Assembly: GCF_021134715.1 (NCBI RefSeq)
Contig: NC_060026.1
Span: forward strand, 6,067,001-6,131,000
Direction of reading: 5' to 3'
Length of the DNA: 64,000 nucleotides
Source: Daphnia pulex
Taxonomy: Eukaryota > Arthropoda > Branchiopoda > Diplostraca > Daphniidae
The notes below the pieces were generated by a model. The model saw nothing but the letters and a program-made list of their open reading frames with translations, had not been told where the DNA came from and searched no databases. The position numbers and the translations under genes are program-made. Below, piece by piece: positions 30,321 to 43,170 of the stretch (positions are counted from its first letter, which is position 1; each line of letters opens with the position of its first letter).

Positions 30321-33300
30321 ATGGCGGTCTTTTTCCCCACCAAGAGATTTCCTTATTATCTTGCAAATCTCGGCTTTTGCCGACAGTTTAGTAATCCAAG
30401 TGGGCCCAGAATTAGAACAGGACTTCAGCTAAAAAAGATATTAACCTTGTCTGGGGCAACCATAGCCGGTGGTGCTTTATTATGGATAGCCTCTCGTGAA
30501 TATCGTATGCCATCGGTTCACGCAGCTTCAACCAAAATGAGATCAAAGGTAATATAATTTAGTCAACACTTTAAATGTTTAAATTAGTTCTTGGTTAAAT
30601 ATCCAAGATTAATTGTTAGCTAGTCAGAGTAGTACCGTATTAAAATAACAATTGTCTATTTGTATTTTCCCTACACCAACTCTTTGAATGTAGTTTTAAG
30701 TAAAGTTTTGATCTCGCTGCTTAACCAACAAGTTTATTGCTTAAGGTCCACTTAAGCTAATGGCAAATTGCCACATTCTAAGCACAGTGGAGAGAGTGGG
30801 TGTGTCCAGTCTCTTCAATAAGTAGAATATACTGTCAGTTACTTTGATTTTTTTCTAGTCCCCGAGCCGATTCTTTTGAATCACAATTGATATGGAAATG
30901 TATGAAATGGAGTGAGGTCGACTGTGCGTGTTTTCCCTCGTTTCTTGTAGTGAATGTCACAGTGAAAATGCTACTATTTTTGGTCGTTAAGTTATTGGTT
31001 GTATTTCAGGTCCGTTTCCATGAATATTGGTTGTTAGAAATGCTGTGCTGGCTTATTTTAATCCTCTATCCATTTTTCGTTATCCCTATCAGCCAACAGC
31101 TGTGCACTGCAAGTGCATTGAAGCAAGGTAGCAGCTTCCGCATTCGCTCCGGTCTATGCCGACAATGGCGGATTGGGGAAACGAAAAGGTTCAAAAGGAA
31201 TGAGAACAGCCGGTAGGGGCTTCCGACTTGTTCATATAAACGACCGGTCTGAGCAGAATGCCTTAATCGCAAAACCACATGGCTCGCATTTTCTCATTTC
31301 CCATTGTTTGTGCATTGTCCGGATCGACTTTTTTTTTTCTTCTTCCATCGGGTTCTCTCTCCTTAGTGGGTGGGTGTTTATAACTATCGTCTTTTGTATC
31401 GAAGTCGATGAGGGAGCTCTACGATGGAACTCGGATTATGATTGTGCCAGCGAAATTTGCTGAGCTTAGGGGTCCCAATTACGAAGAGCTTTCGACAGAA
31501 TACATGTCCTATCGGTTGTGCCGAAAACAATGAAGGGGATAAAGACACAGCACCATGACAAACAAATCGCAATGGATTGGAAATAGTTTTTCTTTCTTTT
31601 TTCCCTTTTTTTGTTCGAAAACAAAATCCTGCGCTTTGACCTGAACCTTCATTAACTCTTCAGTTTCCTAACGCTAGAGAAAAAGGTTTAAAAGTTTGTA
31701 GTACAGGTATCAGAATAAAAATGCACCTCAGAGGTAGGATTAAAAAAAAGCAAAAGAAAAAAAAAAACAAAGAAAAAACAAAGAATACATTGTAATTCAA
31801 TGCCCATCATTAATGAGTGAGATATGCCTGCAGTGAACCAATTAACAATATTCGCAAAAATCGGCTGTCGGAACTTCTTCAAATTGTCGACTATACCATC
31901 GAATTTTGAATGTTCGGTAACATCTCCTGAAGCATGTTTTCAAGTATTTTTAACCTTGACTGGAATGTTGCTGGCATTTCCCATTTGAACGTCTGGTTTA
32001 TTCTGATACAGAGGGCCGACCCTCAACTCTCACTGTCAACTGTAGTTGACGAGGCATTGCTTTCCCCATGGGAAGGGGGGTGGGGGGTGAGAGTGAGAGA
32101 TTTGAGCTGTCACCGGTAGAAATATTAGAAGGAATGTATTTTTCCAAGTGCAGGAATACTTCCCACGTCTCTTGTATTCTTTCTTTCTTTTTTTTTTTTT
32201 CATTTACATTTTTTTCTTTTTGGAAGAAGGAAATTAACACATCAGTTTCGGTGTCTTAAAAACGAACGAACCGATCGGCGCTTTGGGTAGTAGAGGACAT
32301 TCCTTCTCATTCCCGGCAATTCGGTCTGAATGAATGAGGATAGGATGTCATGCTTAAATGACCAAAGGAAAAGAGTATATAAAAATAAATGCTTAGTCCC
32401 TTAGATCCCTCGGAATTGGAAAATAATAAAATACAAATTTTTGCTCTTTGAAAGGTTAGGTCGTCTTCACCCAGAGAGGCCTACAAAGCCCTTGTATATT
32501 TCGCTCTTTGGAAAAGCGAGAACATCGTTTAGAAATTATGGGAATCGGAATGTTGAAAGAAGGGCTCAACAGACAAAAAAAAAATGTTTTCTTTTTATTG
32601 AGCAATGGGAAAATCGGGGGGTTTTGAAAAACAGGTAAGGAACGTAGTTGACTTGTCTCGATTTAAGATATCAAGTTGTAAGGACAACGAAAGAATGCAA
32701 CTTCAATATTGCACGGTAAGTTGATTTTTTACAGCCGTTCCTAATACAAGAGGAAAGCTTTAGCTGCTGGGCATCCCTAAATAAGCCCCTTTGCAAAGAC
32801 TGATAAGATTTATTTATTCATCTAGATGTTGTGGTGTGAAAGCTTTAACACCAAGGTCAGCATCCTATTAGGTTACTTTAGCTTAGTGAAGATTGCGCGA
32901 GAACTTTCTCCTTTCGAATCTCAAATATTGTGTCAAGTTAATTTTCCAAACAGTTCATTCTAAAATTTCCAAATTGTAAAATACCGAAATTTTTCATTTT
33001 TTTAAATTAATTTAAAGAAATTTTTGTGTCTTTACCAGAAGTAGGTTTGTCGGAGTTGGAAATGAAAGGAAATGGCTTTTAAGTTACAAGAAAGATCCGG
33101 AATTTTTTCATAGATAGATAATCGCAATTTCTGGTCAGGTTAGTCCCCTCAATGACGAAGGATTTATAAATATCTTATCTCTTTATTGTTTGAAAGAGTT
33201 GCTTTCGGTCGATATAGAAAAAAACAGTGCATTGGATTTGCCGAATTTGCCAAATCCGGAGAAAAACATTATTTGGATTTGAATTTCATTGATTTGAAAA

Positions 33301-36300
33301 CGCCTCCAAATCCTCCTTTTTTAAAGGAATGGTAAGAAAAAAGGAGGGAAAGGGAAAAGAAAAGGAGGATTTGTAGGCGTTTTCAAATCAATCAAATCCA
33401 AATATTTTTTTCTTTCTCTGGATTTGGCAAATCCGGCATGTCTAACACAACGGAAAGAGACAGCGTCTGAATGTGTTATTTCTATTCACAGGGATTGCAC
33501 TTTTTTTTCCTGGTTCATTGCTGTCCTCCCAGATTGATTGCTCGAATGATTCCAATTAATTTTGTGTTTAAAGCTTGATTTTGTGTAAAATGTCAGATTT
33601 GAAACGTGAGTTCCTAGTGGTGCAATAAGTTGCGGTTTTGAACTGAAATTAACGTATCGGTAACATAGGTATCGATAGTACGGCTTGGTTCATTTTATAA
33701 ACTGTTTAGTGATTAAAGTAATACAATTAGATTAAAGAAAATCGCTCAACAGTAATGTCTTAATGACATCTCTTTTTCAAAATGACTTCGAGTTCTAGCG
33801 TAGCGCGTGTGAGATGAACATTTATTAAAGCTCTTCTCTCAAACTTCCGTACGAAAAAGGAGTAGTGAAAAATAAGATTCGACAATTATGCTTTGGAAAA
33901 ATATATAAACACTTCTCCTAATAAATTGAACACTGAATTTATCTTTGCATAGGAAGTTTTTTTTTTTTAAATCTTTGACATATCCTATTGACACTTTTAA
34001 CTACAATCGACTACTATCATGACGAGTACATGTTAATTTTTTGCCTGTATCGATTAAATCTCTGAAAACATTTTTTTATTTATTAGGACGATCCAAAAAT
34101 CGGAAGTGCAGCTGTTTTATCGCAACTGACTTCGCGTGAGCGTCGCTTCGTTCAGTTTGCTTCTAATGAATTTCGAGGACAGTTATACATGACTCCTCAG
34201 GATTTTTTAGTTAGTACTTTTTTATATTAGGCCTATGTTTAAAATGGATTCTATGTGTAGTTTATTTTTAGGAGTCGGTCATCGAAGGAGAACCTCGACG
34301 TAAGTTGTTAAAAAACACGAAATAGTGGAGCAACTGAAGTGAATTAATTTGATACTCGACTATTTCATTATTTCAAAGCTCGTCTGAAACGAAGAAATTT
34401 GCAGGAACACAATTTACAAGCATTGCAGAAAGCAACACCTCCCTTGTCAAAAGGGAACTTTCGGACCTTTAGAGACCTTGGGGAACAAGGTAAATAACTA
34501 AAAGAAATTTTTTATTATACAGCAGATAAAACTATATTCAAATATTATATTTATAATTTAGGTTTGATATCCTACACTGGTAAATTTGAAAGACTCAATC
34601 AGATTTATAGAAAAATTAATTTTTTATTACTGTTTTAATCTTGAATTCAGAATATTTATTTCTACTATCAATATTGACAAGTAAGTCGTACTCTTGACTT
34701 TACAACAGAATTCCATTTTTACTGTTTGCTTAAAATATTTGCTGGTTGAATAGAACCAAAATCGGGATTTCACATAGCTTTCAACATGTTCGATACAGAT
34801 GGAAATGCTCGAGTCGATAAACAAGAATTTATGGTGGTAAGTCTACAGCAACTTCTTTTGATAAACTTATCCATGCCGGGACAATGCTACATAGCTACTA
34901 TTTTTAATTTGGTTTATAATTTTAAACTTCCACATTACTTTTATTTATTAGTATTATTTTTTTTAAAATTTTATTAATTACATTAAATATTTTCAAAGAT
35001 CTCTCGATCTTGTGTCTACTTCTGTTTTGTTGATGTAATAATTTGGCTCAAAATGAAAATTCCGTTCAAATATTTATTTTCCAAGCACCCGATTTATATA
35101 AAATTATGTTGCATGTCTATCTACTAAGTTTTTCTGTTGTAGTTCTTTGGTTTCGTCAACTATTTTGTTTCACATTTTGTTTAGTTGTTGGGTATACTCT
35201 GCCAAAAGATTTTTAAAGAAGATATCGTGCGAGGCATCGACCGGGATCTTGTAAGTATAAGACACTATTACCGGCGTACACATAATATAATACTTTCTTA
35301 ATGTTTGAATCGACATTATTTCTTATTTCAATTAAGCATGACAGAGCATGATAAATATTTCCTTTATCAGGTTTATTTATACGTTTATTTATTTATTTAT
35401 TTAATTCTGATATTAATATAAATATATATAGATATAAATCGTAATCTGCTACATATAGAAAGTGTAACCAGGAAATATATAATCTAAAATGCAATCTAAT
35501 GCAGACAGTCTTCCTTTTATGCATCTTTACTGTTCATTTGGGACAACGTAGTTTTAAAATTTTAGAACGACTTTTTACAAATGATTAAATCAAGGCAAAG
35601 TAATATGCTTACAGATATCTATTTTTTTTGGCTTATAGCAGTATCAACTCTGTAATATTTTCGCTTTTCTTGTATTAATGCTGTGATCAAATTTGGTTTC
35701 AGATCACCGGATTTTGCTGTTGTAAATTTTACTTTAGTAGCATTACTTTAGCGATGTCGCTTATTTCCGAATGTATTCTTTCTAATTGTAAAATTTTCCA
35801 CATAAAAAATTCGTGATCCTGACCGTAACACAGAGAATATGTTCAACATAAATACAATAGAATTAATTTGATGGTGGTGCAATCTAGTAATTAATAAATG
35901 TAATGCTTATCGACATTTTAAACATTTTGTAATAATTAGCTGGAGCGGATTTTTAGTCATGCGTACCGCGATAGGCGTGGATTGCCTGTTGCGGCAGGCG
36001 ACCCAAAAAGCAGTTCAAACGATTTGGTTGTGACGGCAGCCCAGCAGTCACCATCTGGGCAAAACTCCCCGGAAGGAGATGGCCTGCTTAAACGTAACGA
36101 TTTGGATACAACTTTACTGCTCCATCTATTTGGTAAAGATGGAAACCTGAGTTTGAGTTTCGAGGAGTTTGCCCGGTTTATGCAGAATTTACAGACAGAA
36201 GTTCTCGAACTTGAATTTCAGGAATTCTCTAAAGGTGACGCTTTTGGTACTTTCATATTTTACACAATTAAATCATGAATTTCTTTTGCAGGCTTAGGAA

Positions 36301-37043
36301 CCATTACTGAACAGGATTTTGCTAAAATTTTACTTCGATACACTCAACTAGACACAGCCGCGTAAGTACACTTAGAGCACCGACGTAGGACTTAACATGA
36401 TTGAAATGAGCTAAACGAATCCAAACTTGAAAATTGATTATAGTTTAACCAGTGTTGGATGATGTTCATTTTGTAAGTTTACATTGTTATTATTATGTGT
36501 GCTAGATATGACGAATTTCTGGAACGCTTAGTTCAAGGGGATCCTGAAGAAAAGGGAATAACCTTTCCGGAATTCCATGATTTCTGCACATTTCTTAACA
36601 ACTTAGACGACTTCGCCATTGCAATGAAAATGTACACACTTGCTGATCGTCCGGTTTCGGAAAGTAGGACTGAAATGAAATATTGGTTAACATAATTTTC
36701 AAAAACTTAATTCATTTATTTTGAAACATTCCAATTGGTGATTGTAGGTGAATTCCAACGAGCCGTGAAAATTTGCACTGGTGCTTCATTAAGTGAGCAT
36801 GTTGTACGGATCGTCTTTCTGATTTTCGACCAAGATGGTGATGGCAGATTATCGGATCGCGAGTTCATTGCGATAATGCGTGACCGAATTCATCGTGGAT
36901 TACAGGTAAACGGAATGCCTCTAAACTCAGTTAACCCTTTATTAAACCGTAAACTTGTTTGCTTGTCGCAGTCACATACGCGTAACGAGGGATGGGACGC
37001 TTTCAAACACTGTGTCAAGCAGGAAATAAAATCCCTTAATTAA
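30321..37043 (+). CDS. MICU3: Mitochondrial calcium uptake protein 3 (MICU3), EF-hand regulator of the calcium uniporter
   Basis: MICU proteins sit in the mitochondrial intermembrane space and gate the MCU calcium channel. Exons: 30321-30548, 34087-34209, 34272-34299, 34379-34489, 34562-34579, 34651-34680, 34754-34836, 35185-35250, 35940-36234, 36292-36361, 36506-36663, 36748-36905, 36972-37043, giving 479 residues. The start ATG has A at -3 and G at +4. The N-terminus is basic with no acidic residues for about 40 positions, followed by a hydrophobic segment (LTLSGATIAGGALLWIA), as expected for mitochondrial import. Two canonical EF loops are seen: DTDGNARVDKQE (193-204) and DQDGDGRLSDRE (431-442). 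The stretches SRERRFVQFAS, GQLYMTP, SYTEYLFLLSILTKP, NLQTEVLELEF, ILLRYT and EEKGITF, and the terminal FKHCVKQE, favour MICU3 over MICU2 and MICU1. Cys470 corresponds to the cysteine used for disulfide pairing with MICU1. Confidence 0.92.
30549..34086 (+). other. MICU3 intron 1 (about 3.5 kb)
   Basis: Separates the mitochondrial-targeting exon from the rest of MICU3. It contains a foldback element at 33234-33436 and T/A-rich runs (about 31325, 32188, 33960). No other coding exon was recognised. Confidence 0.75.
33234..33436. mobile_element. Foldback repeat (about 80-bp imperfect inverted arms)
   Basis: The left arm (33234-33316) and right arm (33362-33436) are near reverse complements with small indels, separated by a short A/G-rich loop. 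Each outer end holds the near-palindrome GGATTTGGCAAATCC. No coding capacity; probably a non-autonomous DNA element. Confidence 0.6.
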
Positions 37044-37345
37044 AATTTGAAGATCGAACAAACAAAGGGAAAAAAATTATTTCCTTGTTAGGAACGTTCG
37101 AATTGCTTTGCATATAATTTCACGCTTTAGATTCATATTCTGTACATTTTTTAAACATCTACGTTAAATTATTGATGTGAAGCTTTTTCGATCCACATTC
37201 GTCTCTTTACTCCATTTCGAATCAATTTAAGATATTTTTATTTTAAGACTGTGTATTTAGTTATATGAATTTGTTTTGAGTTATAAGCACAGCCTTATTT
37301 GTAGGCACTGTAACAATTTACAAAAGTTGTGGTTTTATGAATTTC

Positions 37346-37351
37346 AATAAA
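37346..37351 (+). terminator. Probable MICU3 polyadenylation signal AATAAA
   Basis: First canonical AATAAA downstream of the MICU3 stop, about 300 bases into an AT-rich 3' UTR. The cleavage site was not determined. Confidence 0.55.
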
Positions 37352-38717
37352 TGGTAATGCATAGTTAGAGAATACTTAAACAAATGATTTTCCTTTTGAA
37401 TTTATTTCCTTGCTTGTAAATCAATCGAGTATGTACGCAGTACGAGGCGAAAGTACATAGTTGGCAGTGCTCAAATGAGGTAGTCTATTTTACATGTCAA
37501 ACCAAAAGAACTAATACGGCAAACCTTCATCACGCATCATCATAATAATTCTTCATTCCTACTATGAAAGTCATTCGGTCCTGTTAAAATTAGTCGTTTT
37601 TCAACAAATTTCACAATTACAAAGGCGGAAAAAACGGCGAATTTTTGAGATCACATGACAGTTCATTGAAAACACAATAATTACGACCCAGTCATTACAG
37701 TCAATTGCTCGAGCACCACATAGAAGTTATCCTTGGCTAATTATTTCTGCCAAACATTTCTTTCACATAACTTCCCATAGTTATTTTTATTAGACAAATG
37801 GTGAGCAAAACGATGTGAGGCACACGCCAGAAAAAAATAAATCAATCATCATCAAGTGAGGTGGGGAAAACGCGCTAAATCATTTTTGTACATTGCGTCC
37901 AATTTGCTGTACAATAGGTTTTCTTTTCCACACTTTCTGGAAACAAATTAATATTTCGAAAAGTGAATCTTCCTGAAATAAACGCGAGAATTGGCAGTAA
38001 AAATAAAGTTAAGAAAAATACACGAAAAAATGCTTTAAAAAAATAAGTCTCCCTTTTAAAGACTAACACATGAACACAAATCCGAGAGTCAAGGATATTA
38101 TTTCGTCGAGTAACTTCCCCAACGATTTTCTTCACACACATTCTAAACGCATCTAGTTGTTTTAAGATTGAATTGACTAGGTTACGAAAAAAAAAAAAAA
38201 AATTGATGGAAGTATTTGCTTCTAAAAGCCGGAAATTTAACGAATACGGATAGGCAGAAGATTGTACATGCACTCTCGAAAATCCAACAATCGCCAAATT
38301 TAAGATAAAGTTCAGTCAATCGTGGGCGTGTGTGATATTGGAAGAAAAAGAACGCCGATGAGGAAAAATTCGCCAAAATGATCAATCGACGATGTAGGCG
38401 AATTTTAGATCCGCGATAAATAAATGAAGGCAGAAAGGCTGGAATAACCCTGTTTTCCCTTATTATCTTTATCGGAAAAAGGCTCCTCAAAATTAGCATT
38501 AGAGTGTGCAAGCTGCGACGCTTCGGAAAATTTTGGATGTCTTTTGTCATTTGAGGGGACGTCAACGTCAGTGAAACAAAAAGTAATACCCAGATAAGTC
38601 AGATACATAATAACGGTAGCTTCAAAATCGGACACATTCATCTCTCGGGGGGGAAACGAAGATATAGTACAAGAAAAAGCGCTTGAGTTGACATGAAGTA
38701 AGAAAAAGAAAAACAGA
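37352..38717. other. Convergent 3' spacer between MICU3 and AEBP2
   Basis: No coding exon recognised. The right part must hold the AEBP2 3' UTR; a reverse-strand AATAAA at 37786-37791 is a candidate signal, about 930 bases beyond its stop. An A16 run lies near 38187-38202. Confidence 0.5.
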
Positions 38718-41700
38718 CTATCTTTTGCGACGGTGTTTCGATTCATTTTCTTTTGATATTGCTGGTCGGATCAACAATTTCTGCAATTCTATCTGAACAG
38801 CGCTACTTAGGTTGCGCACAGCAACCGTTTTCTGCGTAACCACTTCTTCTTCCAGCACCCATTGATCAGGTAACCTGTGAATAATCAAACGCGGGATCAT
38901 ATTCACTGTTGAGACCCGTGGACTAATATAAAAATTTTAGCCTAAACAAGAGGGTAAACTTACACATCTTCGGGAATCCATCGTAAGAGAACTCTTGATT
39001 TTCCATTTGCATCCAAGCGTCGGGCAATTATCTACAGAGTCAAAGAAAGCATAAGTTGAATGACAAATAGGAAGACTTGCGTCGTGTTTAATTCACCTGG
39101 CTGCGAACAATGAGATCATTGGTTATACAAGAAACACCAACTCGATTTTGGGTCACTTGGGAATTTATCAACTGATGACGTAAGCGTTCCATAACTCCGG
39201 AGTCGAAAAAGTCGAACAAACGAGCTAAAGAAATACAAGAGCAATTTGAAAAATACTTTTTTAACGACAACTGTTTTCTTCTTACGGACAAAGCACCTTT
39301 TAAGAGCTCCTTAACATAAAATATTAATAACTAAAAATATTCGGTGGGACTAAGTAGGAAAATAATACCTGGTGCAACTTTATTTCGACGGTGTTTGAGC
39401 TTCTTAGAATTGCGACGCATAATTTTAGCTGGGGCACTATCACGTTTGATACCATGACCATTACTGCTTTGACCAGCTTCCTGGTTGAAATGTGCATTGA
39501 CGTGACGTTGAAGAGCAGCCTAACAAAATAGAAAAAGTAGAAAATGTCAATACTTTTGTTTACGGTGGACATGAAATGCGTATATTACCTGTGAATTAAA
39601 CCGTTGCTCACATAAATCAACGATACAGCGAAATGGCTTGTGACCTCCGTGCAACAGGACATGCCTTTCAAGCCATGCTCTCGACGAAGAAGTTCTGCCC
39701 TGAACTTTGCAGCCTTCCCATTGGCAAGAATACAGTTCATCGCAACTTGTAACACCACCAGCAGTTTCTGCAGCAGCATCAGAGCCAGACAATAACGACA
39801 ATGAAACTGGTCTTGCAGATTGAGAAACAACGTGAACATTTTGAATGTGCTCGAGAAGCGATTGGCCTGACGTCAGTCTGGATTTACAGTGCTGCCAAAG
39901 ACACTGCAATACACTTACACCAATAGGCAGTGAGAGACCGTTTTTATGGCACGAAGTGACCTGATCGATCGGGAAACGAATCGGAACAGGCCCAGGGGCC
40001 TTAGCGGGGAAACCGCAATCAGGGGAGGGTCTAGTGGCAGGCACCGACCTTTCAAATCCTGTATTTTCCGGGAGAGACCGCGGGTTGAAAGAAACGTCGT
40101 CACTGTGGTGGTCCACCTGTGCAACAGAAACGATGGCTACTCGTGATGCTGGTAGACGCCAATTGGAATTGCTGAGACAAATTGGAAGTTTGACGTCCTT
40201 GTTATCTACATCTGAAAACCTAGTATAATTCCAATGCTGTTTCACTTGAGATGAGAAGAATTCCGTGATCTTCAACTGGCCACTTTTCTGTTGAAGGTGT
40301 TTAGCTAGTGGCCAGGATTGGCGCTGATTAGACGAATTCAGTTGCTTAAAACTTTGATTTTTCTCTTCACTTAAAGCATTGCTTCCATTTTTCCTCCATA
40401 GTAAAGCGAACCATTTCTGTTTAGCTGCCAAGTCGCCTACGTCTGTACTGGGTCTCTCTTTGATATTTGCAAATGAGTTGCAGTTGGAAATTGATTCTCC
40501 AGATGAATGACGGGCACGCTTGCCACGCTCTTGGGCATAAGGGCCATCTGACTTGTGATAACGAGACATTTCTGTCGACGTAGAATCGCTATGTCGGCGA
40601 CACCTCTTTTGGCTAGTGATACAGGGAAATGGCGACAATACCGACACAGAGGTGCTCCCTAACTGCTTATCGTGAACACCGTTGAGACGACATTTCTTTT
40701 TTGAATCGGTTTTTTGTTCTTTTCGGGTCGAATTGATTGCTAAACAATGGTTGGTAGCACTATTGTCCAGCAATGTTGGACTGATTGGGCTTGATTGCGA
40801 TGAAGAGGGTGAAGCGGGCGAAACTGGTTCTGTGATGTCACTGCTGCTACTCCAAGAAGACGCGTCAGAGCAAGTCAGAGATGCCACTCCACTGGAACAT
40901 ATGAAATTACAAAGACGTACACAAAATCATTAAAAAAATATCAATTTTCATGAACAAGCTTTCATTTTTCAATGGAATCAACATCGCACAATTCAACAAT
41001 GACATTTTTGGTGGAAACAACGCCCCGGTGAAACAACGGAAATAACTGACATGAATATATCAAACTTGGCAAAATATGACCAACCGTGAAAAGAAAAGAA
41101 TTGCAACCAAGCAAAATGAGACGAAAATTTATCCAAAACTAACCACTAAATTTGATTTCATCTTTTTTTTTAAGGTTTTTAACCAGTCTTTGTCCACATC
41201 GATAATGACCAAAACAATGATAAGCTGTTTAAATGAGTCTTTTTTGTCAGAACAAGATAAACTGTTTGTGTTTAAATATTTAAGCAAATTTACAAATAAC
41301 TAATAATTTTTTTAACTATAATCGGCATGACTTTTACTGTTTGAATTCTGAAAGTATTGATTGAAGAATTGGTCGATTTAACGATTTCTGATCGAACTTA
41401 TTGAGAGCAAGAGAATTCAAATCATGTACATTTAGCAATGAAGAGAGATTATCTTTAATCCATTATTATTCAATTACATTGTGTATACTTAAGATTTTAT
41501 AGGAATGTTACTAGTGAATAATATTAGCTGTGCCATACAGAATGCCAAATTTTATCATGCAATGATTCGAATTCAGTTCAGACACAAATGTCTACGTTAA
41601 TATAGCCGAATTAATAAGAGGCGAAGCATTATTTTGGTTTGGGGCAGCGGGCATCTTAAACACGATAGCATTTTGCAAACGCGACAAAAAAAGAGTAAAA

Positions 41701-42483
41701 GAATCAGAAATAGAGGATGCTAAGAACAAAAGTTCCCCAGACAAACACCCTAACAAGCTAAAGACAAATCAATTCTCCAAGTATGGCATTCTATTCAAGA
41801 TCAAACATTGGAACTAGTGGAATGCGAATGTGACGCTAACCATAAAAAACGAATTAAAACGAAAATAGCTAATATTTTAAGAAAATGATGAAAAAAATTT
41901 ACCAAATTTTCATTAACACTATATTGCACAGAATTGGGTACAATGTTGTAATTACAGAATTCATCTTCCAGTTATTGCAAAGAGAATTATTTCATTTGTG
42001 TTATTGTTACTTTCATTAATTATCTTTTAGATTTACTGACCTGTCTGAACTTTCTGAACTGTCGTATCTATCTGAGCGCCGACGTTTCTTTTCATCATTG
42101 ACGAGAGCCGATGTTATGAGTGACCGACGTTGTTGACCATCAAAATGTTCGTTAACAGACATTTCTCGAGTTTCACCACCACTAGTCAGTCGGATTGCTT
42201 CATACGCCCGTGAATTGCTTCTAGCCTCATCGGCCATCTTACTCTTTTTCTTCTTGTCAGAATCCGCTGTTTTCTTTGTTGTAGAGGCCGCTTGGTTGTC
42301 TAACGGCACGTTGCCCGTTGCCACACCATCCATTATTCGACTGGGTGACGATGGATGCAAGCTGCCACAAGCAGGGGTTTTCACGTTAGTAGTAGAAGAA
42401 CTATCGTTTACATCGTTGTCTTTAACTTTGGATTGATACGAAAGAGTCACAATCTTTGCTGATTCCAACGCTGAATCTGCCAT
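38718..42483 (-). CDS. AEBP2: AEBP2/Jing-type C2H2 zinc-finger protein, PRC2 accessory subunit
   Basis: AEBP2 (Drosophila Jing) is a nuclear cofactor of Polycomb repressive complex 2. Exons on the reverse strand: 42483-42041, 40891-39589, 39519-39369, 39224-39097, 39031-38964, 38874-38718, together 2250 nt and 749 residues. Three C2H2 fingers occur in the AEBP2 arrangement: CLWQHC...H (478-501), CQWEGCKVQGRTSSSRAWLE...H (537-562), then CIVDLCEQRFNSQAALQRHV from residue 570, which is split by an intron after Gln582. The conserved downstream blocks follow: a basic KKLKHRRNK patch, RLFDFFDSGVMERLRH, VLLRWIPEDVLPDQWV, and a terminal KHRRKR like the vertebrate end. The start lies in CAAGATGG context. 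The first half is Ser-rich and poorly conserved, with an acidic/Ser block (DSSESSD) at the first junction. A PIP-box-like motif at residues 353-360 is unusual. Confidence 0.93.
40892..42040 (-). other. AEBP2 intron 1
   Basis: AT-rich intron of about 1.15 kb (donor gtcagt, acceptor ttccag). No other gene or clear repeat was seen in it. Confidence 0.8.
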
Positions 42484-42859
42484 CTTGAATGACGCTAGGA
42501 AAAATCCTCTACCACGACTACACAAACCAGTCCCTATTTGACACTTCAGACTACACACACACACACACACACGCGATTTAAGGGTACCTCGACTATCCAC
42601 AATGCCCACCCCACACAGAGAAAAAACTCCCAGCGTAGAGCACTCTAGCGGTCGAAAAGCGAATATTTTTAATATCTCGTTTCGTTCCTAACTTTAAATT
42701 GATTTAGTGTAAAGAGGAATAAGAAAAAAAACTTTGTGTGTCCATAAATTTTGCATTTTTTTATTAAGTAACAAAAATAACAAAATACTATATTGCTGTG
42801 TTTGAGTTTCCTGCAACTTCAAGCGACTTCAAGGCATCTGAGAAACAGGACTCCTGGTG

Positions 42860-43110
42860 TTATGTTGATAATTCCTCATAGAGGGCCTTGCTATCTTCCG
42901 GCGCTACTGTCGGAAAAGTTTTCAAGTATTTCCAATTGTTGATGAATTGCCTAAATATTGAAAGATTGCAATCATTATGTAAATAGAAAAGAATCATACA
43001 GAATTACAGATCTTATAAAAACAAACTGACCGTTGAATGCGTCCAGACCTGTTCTGTATCTGTAATCTGTATCCATTGTTTTTCAATTGGTCTACTATAT
43101 TTTGATGGCC
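42860..43110 (-). CDS. Unidentified small protein gene, two C-terminal exons
   Basis: A reverse-strand exon from at most 43110 to 43031 encodes DQLKNNGYRLQIQNRSGRIQ and ends at a gtcagt donor. It joins in frame to exon 42950-42860 after an atatttag acceptor, which reads QFINNWKYLKTFPTVAP, then EDSKALYEELST and TAA. The composition (Trp, Tyr, paired charged residues), the clean splice and the continuous frame argue for a real gene. The family was not recognised. The upstream part is unresolved: a TAA precedes the open stretch at 43111-43113, and there is no in-frame ATG in the exon. A possible first exon begins MAVQVFRQLWLG at 43629 on the same strand, but no convincing junction links it. The gene would share the interval between the divergent AEBP2 and eIF3a genes. 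Confidence 0.5.
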
Positions 43111-43170
43111 TTAAAGTTCTCAGTACACACCAGGGTTGCACGCATCTATTTTTTTACACTCGACCAAGTA

